From Arion vulgaris (taxonomy: Eukaryota; Mollusca; Gastropoda; Stylommatophora; Arionidae): 64,000 nt of DNA. Positions 11,110 through 21,900 of this stretch are shown in pieces. Location of the stretch: assembly GCA_020796225.1 (NCBI GenBank), contig CM036767.1:14660927-14724926 (forward strand). Direction: 5' to 3'. The position numbers and the translations under genes were made by a program. How positions within the stretch are numbered: the first letter of the stretch is position 1; every line of letters begins with the position of its first letter. The notes below the pieces were generated by a model, which worked only from the letters and a program-made list of their open reading frames with translations, was not told the origin of the DNA and ran no database searches.

Positions 11110-12020
11110 CTAACAACTCTTGGGTATAACATATCCTTTGGTGGCGTACAGACGGGACAGAAGCCTTAAGGATATGTTAGTTCACGTCGCCTCAAGCCTA
11201 ACATCCAGAGTCATTTTGGCACCATCCAGTGTGGCCGTCGGCGCTGTAACACTTGTGCTTATGTAATACAGACCCGCACGGTGTCTTTTCCAAAAGCCAC
11301 GTTCGTTGTTGAAGACAGTTTCACGTGCGAGTCCGTAATATTATCTATGCCATTATCTGCAAGCGGTGCAACAAGGCCTATATTGGGAAACCGGCAGGAG
11401 ACTCAGTGACCGATTCGCCCAACACTTGCGCGATATACGCCAATGCTCTGTGACCCCTGTAGCTACCCATTTCAATGATACTGGCCATTCAGGAGCTTGC
11501 GATGTCCAGGTCACAGCCATCCGATCATGTTCCTCTGATGATCGTAGTCGATTTGCTCTGGAGAATCGGTTGATTTCTTTGTATGGTACCTTGCGACCAC
11601 GCGGGCTCAACGTATTACATTCTTATGCTTCTTAGTACTTTCTCTTCCCATGCTTTGTAATCTCTATGGGTATATGTTGCATGTATTACATTCTTATGCT
11701 TCTTAGTACTTTCTCTTCCATGCTTTGTAATCTATATGGGTATATGTTGCATGTATTCAAGTTATATATTTACTAGATGTTTCATTGTTTCTTTTCTATT
11801 TCTAGTTTTTATGTGTGTTTTTGTGTTACATTTATTTCGTTATTCGTTTTATTCCAGATTTTCCTTAGATACGTTGGTATTTGGTCGTCCATTTGTGTTT
11901 CATTTTAATTTGTCACTCCTGTTTGTTCGTTTGCTTGATAAAGGCCTTGTTGGTCGAAACGTTGCTGTTTATCGTCACTGTTTCTGTATTTGTAAACTAT
12001 AGTACTTTGTTTGTACGTGT
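11110..12020 (+). mobile_element. Penelope-like element, 3' part with GIY-YIG endonuclease
   Basis: Reads HFGTIQCGRRRCNTCAYV, then NKAYIGETGRRLSDRFAQHL-type sequence after a one-base shift, then PVATHFNDTGHSGACDVQVT and TLRPRGLN. This is the GIY-YIG nuclease at the C-terminus of Penelope-like retroelements, preceded by their Cys cluster. The reverse transcriptase part is absent. A 3' segment (11930-12020) with TTGATAAAGGCCTTGTTGG and AGTACTTTGTTTGTACGTG recurs alone at 15045, 15195, 21535, 22205 and 40375. Confidence 0.88.
11366..11635 (+). pseudogene. GIY-YIG endonuclease domain of the Penelope-like element
   Basis: 89-residue open frame covering the nuclease from just after the GIY motif: ETGRRLSDRF (conserved Arg), HFNDTGHS, the Glu of ALENRLISLYGT, and TLRPRGLN at the end. 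The YIG part lies one frame over just upstream, so the copy is broken. Confidence 0.85.
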
Positions 12021-12084
12021 TTCACTGGTATAACATAAGTGTACATAGCATAGGTGTACCACAAAAATATGTATTTTTATTTGC

Positions 12085-12535
12085 AATTATTATAATTTAT
12101 TGATAGGACCATCATCATTGCACTTCGGTGAGTAACCATGTGTGCTCCGATCTCTTTCTTGCATAGGAAGATCTCAGCGGCAGTGCACGAATTCCGTAGC
12201 TCCGGCGAGGGTTCCCGATGTAATTTTGAAGATGGTGAAGATATTTTGTAGGAATTAAAAAATCTCTTTTCAAATTGATTTTGCTCGGGCAGCGGCTTTC
12301 CAGGCTGTTCTTCTCGATTTTGAACTGCCAAGGGTTCTTTTACATGCTAAAATTGAAACACGGGACCTACATTTTATCGTCCTTCTCCGATAGGACTTGG
12401 AACTCGATCTTACCTACACTGAGATCAGGGATCTCTGGAAAAATATCCTGATGGCTCCACGAGGAGCGAACCTATTACCTTTGACACTAGAGGCGAACAC
12501 CTAACATCTACGCTACAAAGATCCCACTATTTTAT
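12085..12535 (-). repeat. SINE family S5, near full length
   Basis: On the minus strand it opens with a tRNA-like head (GTAGCGTAGATGTTAGGTG as an A-box-like segment and AGGTTCGCTCC as a B box). The body includes CGATAAAATGTAGGTCC, AAGAACCCTTGGCAG, CCCTCGCCGGAGCTACGG and AAAGAGATCGGAGCACAC. Other copies: 5105, 5310, 43620 and 60570. Confidence 0.75.
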
Positions 12536-12604
12536 TATAATTATTATGCTGCAGTGTTTTTGTCTATCGTTATGACCAATTGTTATACATAACCAGTGTT
12601 ATCA

Positions 12605-13045
12605 CATATTGATGTATGGCGAACTTGAAGGGGGGCAGACGTTCTTCTGGTAGACAGAAAAAACGCTTTAAAGACACTCTTAGAGTATCTCTGAAATACT
12701 TCGATATAGACAGCACGTGCTGGGAATCCCTTGCACAAGATCGCCAAATATGGCGATGTAACAACACAAGAGGAACCCGCATAGCTGAGAATCCTTGACA
12801 AGATCGCCAAATATGGCGATGTAACAACACAAGAGGAACCCGCATAGCTGAGAATCATTGTGCCGTTGGGGTACAGAAAAAGGGTGCACGAAAAGACAGA
12901 ACACAACACGCACATGTCTAACCTTGAGCATGTATGCTCCACCTGTGTAGGGATTATGTTCTAGGATTGAACTCTACATCACACACCAGAGAGGTCCTGC
13001 AGCACACGTCTGAGAGTGTTGTCATCAATGGACGGCTATTATTAT
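12605..13045 (+). mobile_element. LINE group B 3' end, with an internal 62-bp tandem duplication
   Basis: Matches 31000-31370: AACGCTTTAAAGACACTCTT, GATCGCCAAATATGGCG, ACGCACATGTCTAACCTTGA and ATGGACGGCTATT at the end. The segment from GATCGCCAAATATGG to GCTGAGAATC is doubled (about 12738-12796 and 12800-12854). Confidence 0.8.
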
Positions 13046-13184
13046 TATCACATTTACATGATGAAACTGACATACATATAGAAGATTGTCTTCATGGTTC
13101 CAATGTATATTGTGTGGTATCCCTTTCACGGATGGGTCTCCATGTACGATTATGACAAGTTGTATGAGCTCCACTATATTTTAT

Positions 13185-13821
13185 GAGCTCCACTATGGGT
13201 CGCCAGGACTTATACCGATTGGTCGGTTCATCGTGGTGAGAAGTCCGGCTGGGTTTTCTTGGCTAATGCGCATGGTAGGGTTGTTTCAGAGCGAAGTGGG
13301 GCATACAGGACAACTACTTCTAGTATGAGGATGGAGGTTGAGGCCGTTACTGTTGCCCTCCATTGGCTCTCTGGGACTTCATTTACTGGGGCCGGTGTTG
13401 TATCTAGCTCTCAGTCGATACTTCACAAGAACCAGAAGGGCAGGTTTCGTTATGAGTGGATGTCGTCTTAGAAGTTTCTAACCTCCAGCGGCTTACGTGG
13501 ATATACTGTTCTGGGCATGCGGGTGTTTACGGTAATGAGAGAGCGGGCAGGCTTGCATCAACAGCATCGATTGTTGGGGAGTTGAAGATGGATAAGGGGA
13601 TGTTCTGTCTCTTCGGACTATCTGTTGGATGAGGACACTAGAATCGATCAAGGCAGTTTGGAGTTACCCGTTGTACAAGTCGAAATGGATGCAGAGGAAG
13701 AGGTGTGTTTTATCAGCAGGCCACGGGAACCATCAGTATGCATACTCTTCGATATTTGTTGGGGAGACTCTGCACCTATGGGTCTGCCCGGAGTGCAAGG
13801 ACGCCAGTTTAGTAACCAATA
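13185..13821 (+). mobile_element. LINE group K, RNase H and 3' end
   Basis: Reads (T)DWSVHRGEKSGWVFLANAHG, SMRMEVEAVTVALHWLSG, SSSQSILHKN, a degraded GHAGVYGNERAGRLAST, then ESIKAVWSYPLYKSKWMQRK and LHLWVCPECKDASLVTN. Several stops. Interrupted at its 3' end by an S1 SINE. Confidence 0.75.
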
Positions 13822-14072
13822 TGCCAGAGTGGTTACCGGGGCCCAATTGGGGTGTAAAGAATAGAACCACTGTTACCTGCCACGCATGTCGTAAGAGGCG
13901 ACTAAGGAGATTTGGCTGAAATCGGATGCACATGTCCTAAACGTGTAGAAGTCTATGCGTTTAGGGCCTACCAAACCAATGTGCAATGTATACACATTCT
14001 TGGCAAAGATCAAACATATCACAAAGAGTGATTAAAATTGGTCGTAAAGAACGAACGCAAAGAAGAAGAAGA
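13822..14072 (+). repeat. SINE family S1 copy with an 11-bp target duplication
   Basis: Flanked by AGTAACCAATA at 13811-13821 and 14073-14083. Full length: head with GAGTGGTTACCGGGG, core GCATGTCGTAAGAGGCGACT, GAAATCGGATGCACATGTCC, CAAACCAATGTGCAATG, tail ending in GAAGAAGAAGA. Confidence 0.93.
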
Positions 14073-14149
14073 AGTAACCAATAACCTTTCACAGAAAAAT
14101 CTTAATATCTTCTGTATTCTTTTCTTTCACCATTTACTTCTTTATAGAT

Positions 14150-14995
14150 TTTGGGTGTACTTGTTCTAAGCCACTTTGTAAGCTGTTTTATACATAAAAA
14201 AAAGACCTTTCTTGATTTCGTCTCTCCATCTTTTTGCGTTGTCTTCCTCTGTACTCGTTTTCAGAGTGACAGTCGATACCAGGGCATTCTTGTCAGGTGT
14301 CCAACTCATTCTCCTTCTTTGCGTTCGTTCTTTATGTCCAATTTTAATCACTCTTTGTGATATGTTTGATCTTTGCCAAGAACGTGTATACGTTGCACAT
14401 TGGTTTGGTAGGCCCCTAAACGCATAGACTTCTTTCTACACGCTTAGGACCCATGCATCCAATTTCAGCCAAACCTCCTTAGTCACCTCTTACGACATGC
14501 GTGGCAGGTAACAGTGGTTCTATTCTTTACACCCCAAATTTCGGCCCGGTAACCACTCGGGCGGTCCAACTCATTTAATCTGTTGTTCTTTTATGAAATG
14601 CATGACTGGTTCCACAACCAATCTTCTGATTTTTAATTTTGTCTCTTATTGCCACACCTGCAGCTCTTCTCTCTCGCGATTCCGGCCTAGACTAATGAAC
14701 CAACTTTTATCACGAATTTTACAGCAGCTCTTCTAAGACACCTCATTTAAGTCGGTTTGATTTCCTGCTGTTATTGGCCATATTTGACACTGGTAACATA
14801 GTGTTGGCCAGAAAATCGTTCTTATAAGATTTGCTTTAGTTTTTGGCATTATCTCTTTATGCGACAACAGTGCTGTTAGCTGGCCCAGTACCTGGTTAGC
14901 TTTTGTGCATCGATTACTGATTTCCTTATTGATACTTCCGTCTGAATTGAAAATTGCCTCTACGTATTTGAACTCATTGGTTTACTGATGTATTC
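14150..14995 (-). mobile_element. LINE group M, RT C-terminal end, split by a SINE
   Basis: Minus strand reads NEFKYVEAIFNSDGSINKEI, VLGQLTALLSHKEIMPKTKA, FWPTLCYQCQIWPIT and, beyond the SINE, STEEDNAKRWRDEIKKG. The S1 copy at 14311-14563 interrupts it. Confidence 0.75.
14311..14563 (-). repeat. SINE family S1, complete, 12-bp target duplication
   Basis: GTCCAACTCATT at 14299-14310 and again at 14564-14575 fixes both ends, so a full S1 is 253 bp here. In sense it begins CGCCCGAGTGGTTACCGGGC and ends in a CAAAGAAGGAG tail. Confidence 0.95.
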
Positions 14996-15039
14996 ACATA
15001 TTATTATCGATATAAGGGAAGACTGCAGTAAAACTATGT

Positions 15040-15140
15040 AGCAATGGAGAAACACGTGATAACAAAGTACTGTAGTTTTACAAAATACAATACACAGCAA
15101 CGTTTCAACCAAAAGGCCTTTATCAAACTAATCTTTTTAG
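15040..15140 (-). repeat. Penelope terminal fragment, left arm
   Basis: Complement of the 11930-12020 segment: AACAAAGTACTGTAGTTTTA then CAACGTTTCAACCAAAAGGC. Forms an inverted pair with 15195-15295. Confidence 0.7.
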
Positions 15141-15194
15141 GGTCGTTAGGATGTTATTGACGTAGTCTATATGTAGTGTGATGTGAAATTCGTT

Positions 15195-15295
15195 ACTCCT
15201 GTTGTATCATTTGCTTGATAAAGGCAAAATGTTGCGGTGTATTTTGTTTTTGTAAAACTACAGTACTTTGTTTTTCGTGTTTCGCTATTCATTTA
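15195..15295 (+). repeat. Penelope terminal fragment, right arm
   Basis: TTGCTTGATAAAGGC, then TGTAAAACTACAGTACTTTG and CGTGTTTCGCT. A small deletion removes the middle of the motif. Confidence 0.7.
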
Positions 15296-15535
15296 TTATA
15301 AAATTGTATACGTTCCACTATGTTTTATATCTGCAGGCTCAATGCATCCTGTCACCATCAGCATGCATTTGCTTGCTTGAAGTGCAACAGAAAAGAGCAT
15401 GTTGTAATATTCAGACTCCCCACAGGCCTCAACTTACTTGAGATACCATTTTCCAACACGCTAAAAATAGGAACTTCTGATGAGTGTGATACTCACAAAA
15501 TAATTTCTGAATATGTTTTATAAACATGTCCAGCG

Positions 15536-15777
15536 TATTCTTCTTCTTCGAATACTCCATATCAACCTCCATTGTGATTTGTTTGTGATTCGAGCGATTG
15601 TATGTTGTGCCAGTCATGCGCCTACAAGTAGGCCAGCACATCCAATTTCTGCGATGCTTTATATTTACTAGGGTTGCTTCCCTAGGCCCCTACCTCAGCA
15701 GCCTCTTATGACATGCCTTGTAGGTCTCTGTGTTACTATTCTTTGTTCCCCCTGTAGGCCACGGCAACACATGGGCG
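15536..15777 (-). repeat. SINE family S2, complete, 10-bp target duplication
   Basis: ATGTCCAGCG at 15526-15535 and 15778-15787. It sits inside a minus-strand LINE group L fragment, since the right flank continues the L sequence (GACTGACTGTACCAA, TGATTGATAAGCCTACT). Confidence 0.9.
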
Positions 15778-15905
15778 ATGTCCAGCGCGACTGACTGTAC
15801 CAATTTGATGCTGATTGATAAGCCTACTGACACAGTCGCTTGCATTTCACATATTCTTTCTGGCACCCGCTATTTTCCCTCTAATACCTTGCTGTAGGCA
15901 GTGTC
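15778..15905 (-). mobile_element. LINE group L fragment
   Basis: Matches the region of 5700-5790 that encodes the stretch before LWTCPECN. Degraded. Confidence 0.5.
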
Positions 15906-16064
15906 TTCGGTACATCTGTGTAGTGTTAGCTATGAAGCGCTGTTGGGAAACCACGAAGGATCCCCACCTACACTCACAATCTCTGTTGCGTGGCAATGGA
16001 ATCCATTACAGTGTTAGAGACTAGCTGTACCGCAGTCATTCCGCTCATTCGCACGTGAACACAG

Positions 16065-16305
16065 CTTTAGCTTGGATTCTTTTCAACGCTCCATATTGAC
16101 CACTCTTTGTGATTTATATGTGATCTGAGCTTAAGAGCGATTGTACTAGTTATGCACCTACAAATAGGCCAGCACATCCGATTTCTGCGATGCTTTTTTA
16201 TTTCCTAGGGTAGCTTCCACAGGCGTCTACCTCCTATGACATACCTTGTAGACTGCAGTGTTACTATTCTTTGCTCCTCTTGTGGGCCGGCAACACATGG
16301 CGAAT
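16065..16305 (-). repeat. SINE family S2 copy
   Basis: CAACGCTCCATATTGACCAC, TTATATGTGATCTGAGC, GGCCAGCACATCCGATTTCT and CTTGTGGGCCGGCAACACAT are in S2 order on the minus strand. Confidence 0.85.
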
Positions 16306-16740
16306 TCGCTCTAAAATGCGTTGTCAGTTATGATGGCAAATTTGCACACGCCACCTGATAAGTTTAAGAGTGGACAAATAATATGTGTACATGATCAAGT
16401 TTGTGTGGAATAACAAGGAGGCATAGATCTAAATAAAAACAAAAATTTAAGCAGAAAACAAAATTTATTAGTAAACTAATGAGGAATGAAGCATAGCATT
16501 CAAACAAACACACAGTAGAGTGTTGATAACTTGAACAAAGTCAAGAAAAATCTAAAAAATAGCACAGAAGGAAAAAAGGAATTTAGTTTATGGCATATAC
16601 ATAAATCTTTGGAAACAAGATCAGCCAATCAGGAGCTATAGATGAGGACATTAAGGCCAGGACTAGGAAGCCCACAAGCCTTTGCTATCTTGCACATAGT
16701 GTGGAAATCCACTGCTATTTTCACGAAAGTAAAGCTCAGG
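16306..16740. other. No recognised feature
   Basis: AT-rich and purine-rich sequence. No conserved frame and no match to the other repeats in the window. Confidence 0.4.
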
Positions 16741-16744
16741 ATAT

Positions 16745-17005
16745 TCAGCTCGGTGGGTAGAGTGTCTCGGAAGACACAGCAGTGTCACTAGACAAGCTCT
16801 TTAGTGGAATCCTCAAGGAAAGCGAGGATGGTCAAAACAGTCTTCTTTAGAAACCGAAGGATGCTGGCTATCCTGGGAGAAGAAATAAAGAAAAAAGTCA
16901 GAGACCGGGAGAAGTGGAAGACTACTGTTGAGGCCCTATGCTCCACGAGGAGCAAAGAGGATTACTTACTAAATGCGACCTAAAATGAAGAAATGAGATC
17001 AAACA
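16745..17005 (+). mobile_element. LINE group G, 3' coding end
   Basis: Degraded copy of the segment SITRQALEWNPQGKRKRG...LLKELKDAGLSWE...[18 protein letters not shown] seen at 32925-33245 and 35515-35760. The end TGAGGCCCTATGCTCCACGA is clear. Confidence 0.65.
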
Positions 17006-17289
17006 AGAGCTGACCAAGACTCTACTCCACCTCCAAGTGGTGACTCTGGTAAAATATTACATCCCCGCAGTCTGACTAAGCATGTAGGAATGAAAGAAGG
17101 CAGACAAACCAACCCCCAAAATACAGTGCTGTAAATAGATTTATCAAGTTGAGAAGATATCGAAGCCTAACTGTAAACTTACCAGATGCAACAAACAACT
17201 TTACAAGTCAAGCAAAGAAGAAGAAATTGTCACTGTATTTTGATGACACTCTAGCAAATGTTCCTTCTGCCTCCCCAATCTTTATCAGG

Positions 17290-17450
17290 GACTCCAGTCA
17301 TGTACACATACAATGTGTCTATGGTAATGAGAGAGCAGACAGGTTCTCAAAGTCTACGGGGAAGCAACGTATTCACATTCTCGGTGCAAACCACACATAT
17401 CACAAGGAGTGGTTTATTTGGTTGTTAACAAACATTTTCTTTTCTACAAT
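17290..17450 (+). mobile_element. LINE K and S1 composite fragment
   Basis: VYGNERADRFSKST (RNase H motif) runs into ACGTATTCACATTCTCGG and CACACATATCACAAGGAG, the S1 tail region. Probably a rearranged S1-in-K insertion. Confidence 0.5.
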
Positions 17451-17569
17451 TGTCTATCTTCTTCTTTTGGCATCCCACTGTTACGGATTGTTGTCCAGTG
17501 TCGTGGGTTTGACTTGCGCTGCTCTAGCGATAGTTATTTTGCTTTTGACAGCCATATCAGGAGGGCAAT

Positions 17570-17835
17570 GCCAATGGATAGAGTTGACATTCTGAATGCC
17601 CTCATAGAGTGTGGACGCAAAGAAGATTTTAAATTTAAATCAATTTACGTCAACTTAGATTGCAAGAGCTTGGAGTGGCCAGAATAGAACAAAATAGCAG
17701 GTCTTAAATAGGCTCATAAATCAACATCGGACTGGTACAGTGAGTCGCTGGACACTGTTGTAGATATTGCAAAGGAGATCGGAACACCTATGGACATGTC
17801 CGGAGTGCAATAAAGATATTCCAAACTGAAACACA
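17570..17835 (+). mobile_element. LINE group L 3' end
   Basis: Matches the end of the RNase H frame: MDRVDILNALIECGRKEDFK, then AAGGAGATCGGAACACCTAT and CCGGAGTGCAATAAAGAT. Confidence 0.7.
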
Positions 17836-17949
17836 TATAACTTCATACCATTAATTCAAATACCAACTGAACTTTATTTGTGAAAAGGCAGTGCTAATGA
17901 ATCAATGTGTTCATTCAGACAAAAACATGACATATAAACCACTATCTAT

Positions 17950-18165
17950 TATTCCTTTTTGTTGTTCCAACGAGCACAGGACTGCATCTTATTCCTAAAA
18001 TTTAAATTAGTTTTTCAATTCATCATTCCTAACTGAATATAGTGTTGAAATTGTTCTTACGACTATGACACTTTTTTAAATTGCAGTTTCTGTAACAAAG
18101 CTAGCATTATAAATTTGGGTTGCTAGTTGTGCCTGATAACCTGGGAAAAACCCAACAGGACACAC
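17950..18165 (+). repeat. Repeat S9 copy
   Basis: Shares GAGCACAGGACTGCAT, TTGCAGTTTCTGT and a TTGGGTTGCTAG...GATAACCTGGGAA end with 26030-26220. A short start of it may also lie at 245-300. Nature unknown. Confidence 0.45.
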
Positions 18166-18719
18166 ATTTGTACAGATGAGTTACTGATTAGATTTTATGA
18201 ACATAACCCCCAATTTACAGCACCACATCTAGTGTGTTATACGGGAGAATTGCATATAAACTACAAAATCAGTTTTAACCACCAACACTGTAGGTTGAGT
18301 GCAAAAATAAAAATATGCAGAATCTATTATTTAGTTGTATATTTCTACCATAGTAGAGCGTCTGGCCGAATTGATTAGATTGCGGCTCCCACGCTGGAGA
18401 GCCGGCTCAATCACGGTAAGACCAGGAGTTTTCTGTCAGAAGCATAAAGAAAAATTATAGCCTGAACAGTTTCACTGCGACTGCAGTAGCCATTAAATGC
18501 CACAGGCTCATGTACCCCCTGTACTACACCAGCCAAAAAGAGGTATTACAGGCAGTAATGAGTCTTCTTCTACCACTGTAATATTTTTTACACCATTCCC
18601 GGTCAACCAAGACTTTGAATAATAATTACTTATACTTTTTCCCTGCTAGAAGACCTGACTCTTACTAAGACGCCATGTTGTGTGTATAAATATCACTACA
18701 TGTTAGTAACTATTCATGA
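18166..18719. other. Region downstream of the PSMD12 stop
   Basis: Should contain the PSMD12 3' UTR. No clear AATAAA was seen on the minus strand within the first 500 bp. A weak tRNA-like GAGCGTCTGGCCGAATTGAT stretch lies near 18357. Confidence 0.4.
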
Positions 18720-18947
18720 TTATAACTTGAGATCCGTAGGAGTAAGTCTGTGCACCATGTTCTCCTTGTTGATCAGATGGTTAGTCTTGTGAATCAGGTG
18801 CATTAAATCAGACACCCGAGAAGACCAGCTGTTTAAAACTGAGTTTGGATCTTTGTGCTGGCTGAAACTGACCACACCAGCCAGTCTGTCAATCTTAGCC
18901 TGGACAGTTTTGTTGACCACCAGGTTGGATAGAAACTCTTCTGTATC
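18720..18947 (-). CDS. PSMD12: PSMD12 exon 11 and stop
   Basis: 75 codons and [23 protein letters not shown] then RLAGVVSF...[15 protein letters not shown]. This is the C-terminal helix that helps bundle the lid. The final residues TPTDLKL are lineage-specific. Confidence 0.96.
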   Translation of the reverse strand, partial: DTEEFLSNLVVNKTVQAKIDRLAGVVSFSQHKDPNSVLNSWSSRVSDLMHLIHKTNHLINKENMVHRLTPTDLKL

Positions 18948-21900
18948 CTGGTGAAGACAAAGTTTGTTAATGTTAGAATACAATCATGATACAAGCTTTC
19001 TATAAATATGAATACTTTCTTATTTCTACCACTCCGTATCGACCACTTGTTAACCACTCTTTGAGATTTGTATGTGATCCATGCTTAAGAACGGTTGTAC
19101 ATTGTGCGCCTACAAGTAGACCAGTACATCCGATTTCTGCAACGCTTTTTATTTACTAGGGTAGCTTCCTAGGCCCCTGCCTCATATGACATGCCTTGTA
19201 GGTCGCAGTGTTACTATTCATTGCCCCCTTGTGAGCCCGGCAACGCACAGGCGTATGAATACTGTAATAAAACGTGCAGAATTATTCTTGAACTCATTCT
19301 CAAACTAAAAATTTGGTATTGTGCTCATTACTGGATGAGATCGAGAAAATTATTATTTTCTGATCTCCGATAAATGGAAACCTCTGAAGTCGGAGAATGC
19401 ACACCAGTATGACAGAGAACACTGATAAAAAAGAAAAGCAGTATTTCCTAAAATCAGTCAGAAATGCCATACTGGTCTGCCTGACTTCATAGGGCGAACA
19501 TGAAGAAGATAATCTTCTTTATCCTTCTTCTTTGCGTTAGTTTTTACACCAAATTTAATCACTCTTTGTGATATGTTTGATCTTTGCCAAGAACGTGTAT
19601 ACGTTGCACATTGATTTGGTAGGCCCCTAAATGCATAGACTTTTACATGTTTAGGACGTGCATCCGATTTCAGCAGAACCTCCTTAGTCGTCCGTCGATA
19701 TGCATGGCAGGTAACAGTGGTTCCATTCTTTACACCCCAAATTTGGGCCCGTAACCACTGGGCAAAGAAGATAATGAATACCATCATCTGGTCAAGCAGC
19801 AAACGATCCTTAGTGCTTTATTCCAGTCAGAACCCCAATGTCTGTATATGCATGAGCAATTAATGTGTTCTTTGGACACTTCATTATTCTCTTCCATCAA
19901 ATTTTGCATTACAGCATTTCTGTAGCAGACATTCATGTTGTCTCTAGTGTGACGAAACCAGAACAGTAAAGATTTCCATATATTTTGATGTTGTTAACAC
20001 GAGTCAGCTCTGACGGCCAGGCCTCCTTATGACCAATCAGAACTTCTTCTTTTGTGTTCGTTTCGACCAATTTTAATCACTCTTGTGATATGTTTGATCT
20101 TTGCCAAGAACGTGTAAACGTTGCACATTGATTTGTAGGCCCTAAACATATAGACATCTATACATTTAGGACACGCGCATCCGATTTCAGCCAAAAACCT
20201 CCTTAGTCGCCTCTTACGACATGCGTGGCAGGTAACAGTAGTTCATTCTTCACACCCAAATTTGGGCCCGATAACCACTCGGCGACCAATCAGAACTGAT
20301 ACTTACCTCTGAAGTCGGAGAAGGCCACCCTGATGCGAGGAAATCAATAAAACGGCAAGAAGACTTTCATGAGCTCGCTGAATTTAGCAGCAACGCAAAA
20401 GAAGATCTGATACTAAGGTACAGTATAACTCCAGATGTACTTTAAAGTGGAGTTTTTCTATTTGTAAACTCTTAGTTACATATCTATACAGATATGTGTC
20501 CTGTTGATAATACGATAGACTTTGTCAACATTCGAAGTGTCTGTCCTCATGTAGTAGGGGTAGCACAATTGCTTCTCAGTGCAAACCCACAGATCACAGG
20601 AGTTTACCTGTTGATATGAACAAACATATCCTTTCTTTTCAGAAACTGTCTATGTGTGATGTCTTTATGATGAATATAAAATTAACATAAACCATGGCCC
20701 CTGCATGGCAGGACACCAGTCAAATTGAAAGCAGGCTTACTGCAAAATCAGTCAGAAGCGCCATACCAGGCGTCATGACCAACGCCCAAATTCAGTGGGC
20801 GAATGCAGAAGAACATAAACCATTACTAGTATACTTACATTTTCTGATAGTTCAAGCAGATCTGCCATCCTTTGCATGCGTAGCTGTGTGTAGTATTTAG
20901 CCATTACTCGAATATTCTGAAATGGATCAGAAAATGTTCATATTTTAGAATATTCATAATTTAGAATAGCTTTGACATACGAACGTGTGTAAGAAGGATA
21001 TGTATGATCCATGTGTCACAGTTGATTCCTGGGAACAGAAGGCTATGTATTGCAGTATTTGTTCAGGAATGATCAAGATTAGAATTTGGAGAAATTTATT
21101 TCAAAGTTTCTTCATCGTTAGCCGCTCTAAATTCAGGGTGATTAGTATGATGCTCGTGAATGTTTTTTGCGTGAAGGCCTGCTTTTTTAAAATTATCAGA
21201 GCCCCCTGCCATAAATGTAGGAGTTTAAGAGTCCATGTCCGAAAAGACACATCAAGGCATGAGGTGGTAACAATCTGCCTGGAATCTCATGCAACAATTG
21301 TCGAAGACTGTTCTAGGCACAGATTTTGTTTGCCGTTCCCATGGTTCACGGTCTAGGATTGTAGTTTTTTCCTCTTTAGAAATATAACTTACACACTATC
21401 GCCTGCAATGACAGAAAGGTGACTACACCGCATAACTAGCAACCTTGCACTATTGCAGATCACTCAAATTGTCTCATAGTTTGCTGTTGAAAATGAGGTA
21501 GGTAAACATAGAAATCTCACTAAAATACAAGAGTAACAGAGGCGAAACACATCAAAACAAAGTACTGTAGTTTTACAAAGTACAAAAACAATATACAACT
21601 GACGTTTCAACCAAAATGTCTTTATCAAGCAAAGGATACACCATAAGTGAAGACAGTCAGACTTCTTGTATGGTAAACATAACATATATAATAAATCCCT
21701 TCTTCTTCTTTTGTCGTCACACTGCTACCGGGTTGTTGCCCAGTGTCGTGTTTTCTGTTTTTGTCTTGTGCTGTTCTGGTGGCTTGTGTGATTGTTATTT
21801 TTGCTCTTTCACTGGATTCTTCTACGCCATCTAACCATCTTTCCGTGGTCTTCCTCTTGCCTTCTTTCCCGATGTTCTGCTGTAGAAGACTCTGTATACT

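Noticed and set aside
11930..12020. A hammerhead-ribozyme-like core (TTGATAAAGGCC...GGTCGAAAC) in the Penelope 3' segment
   Set aside because: Penelope-like elements can carry hammerheads, but here the invariant C3 and G8 positions are T and A, an extra A precedes stem II, and I could not find a cleavage site with an allowed base or convincing stems I and III.
18357..18425. A tRNA gene near 18357
   Set aside because: The GGCCGAATTGATTAGATTG stretch recalls a tRNA D-arm, but no proper B box or acceptor stem was found; a decayed SINE head is more likely.
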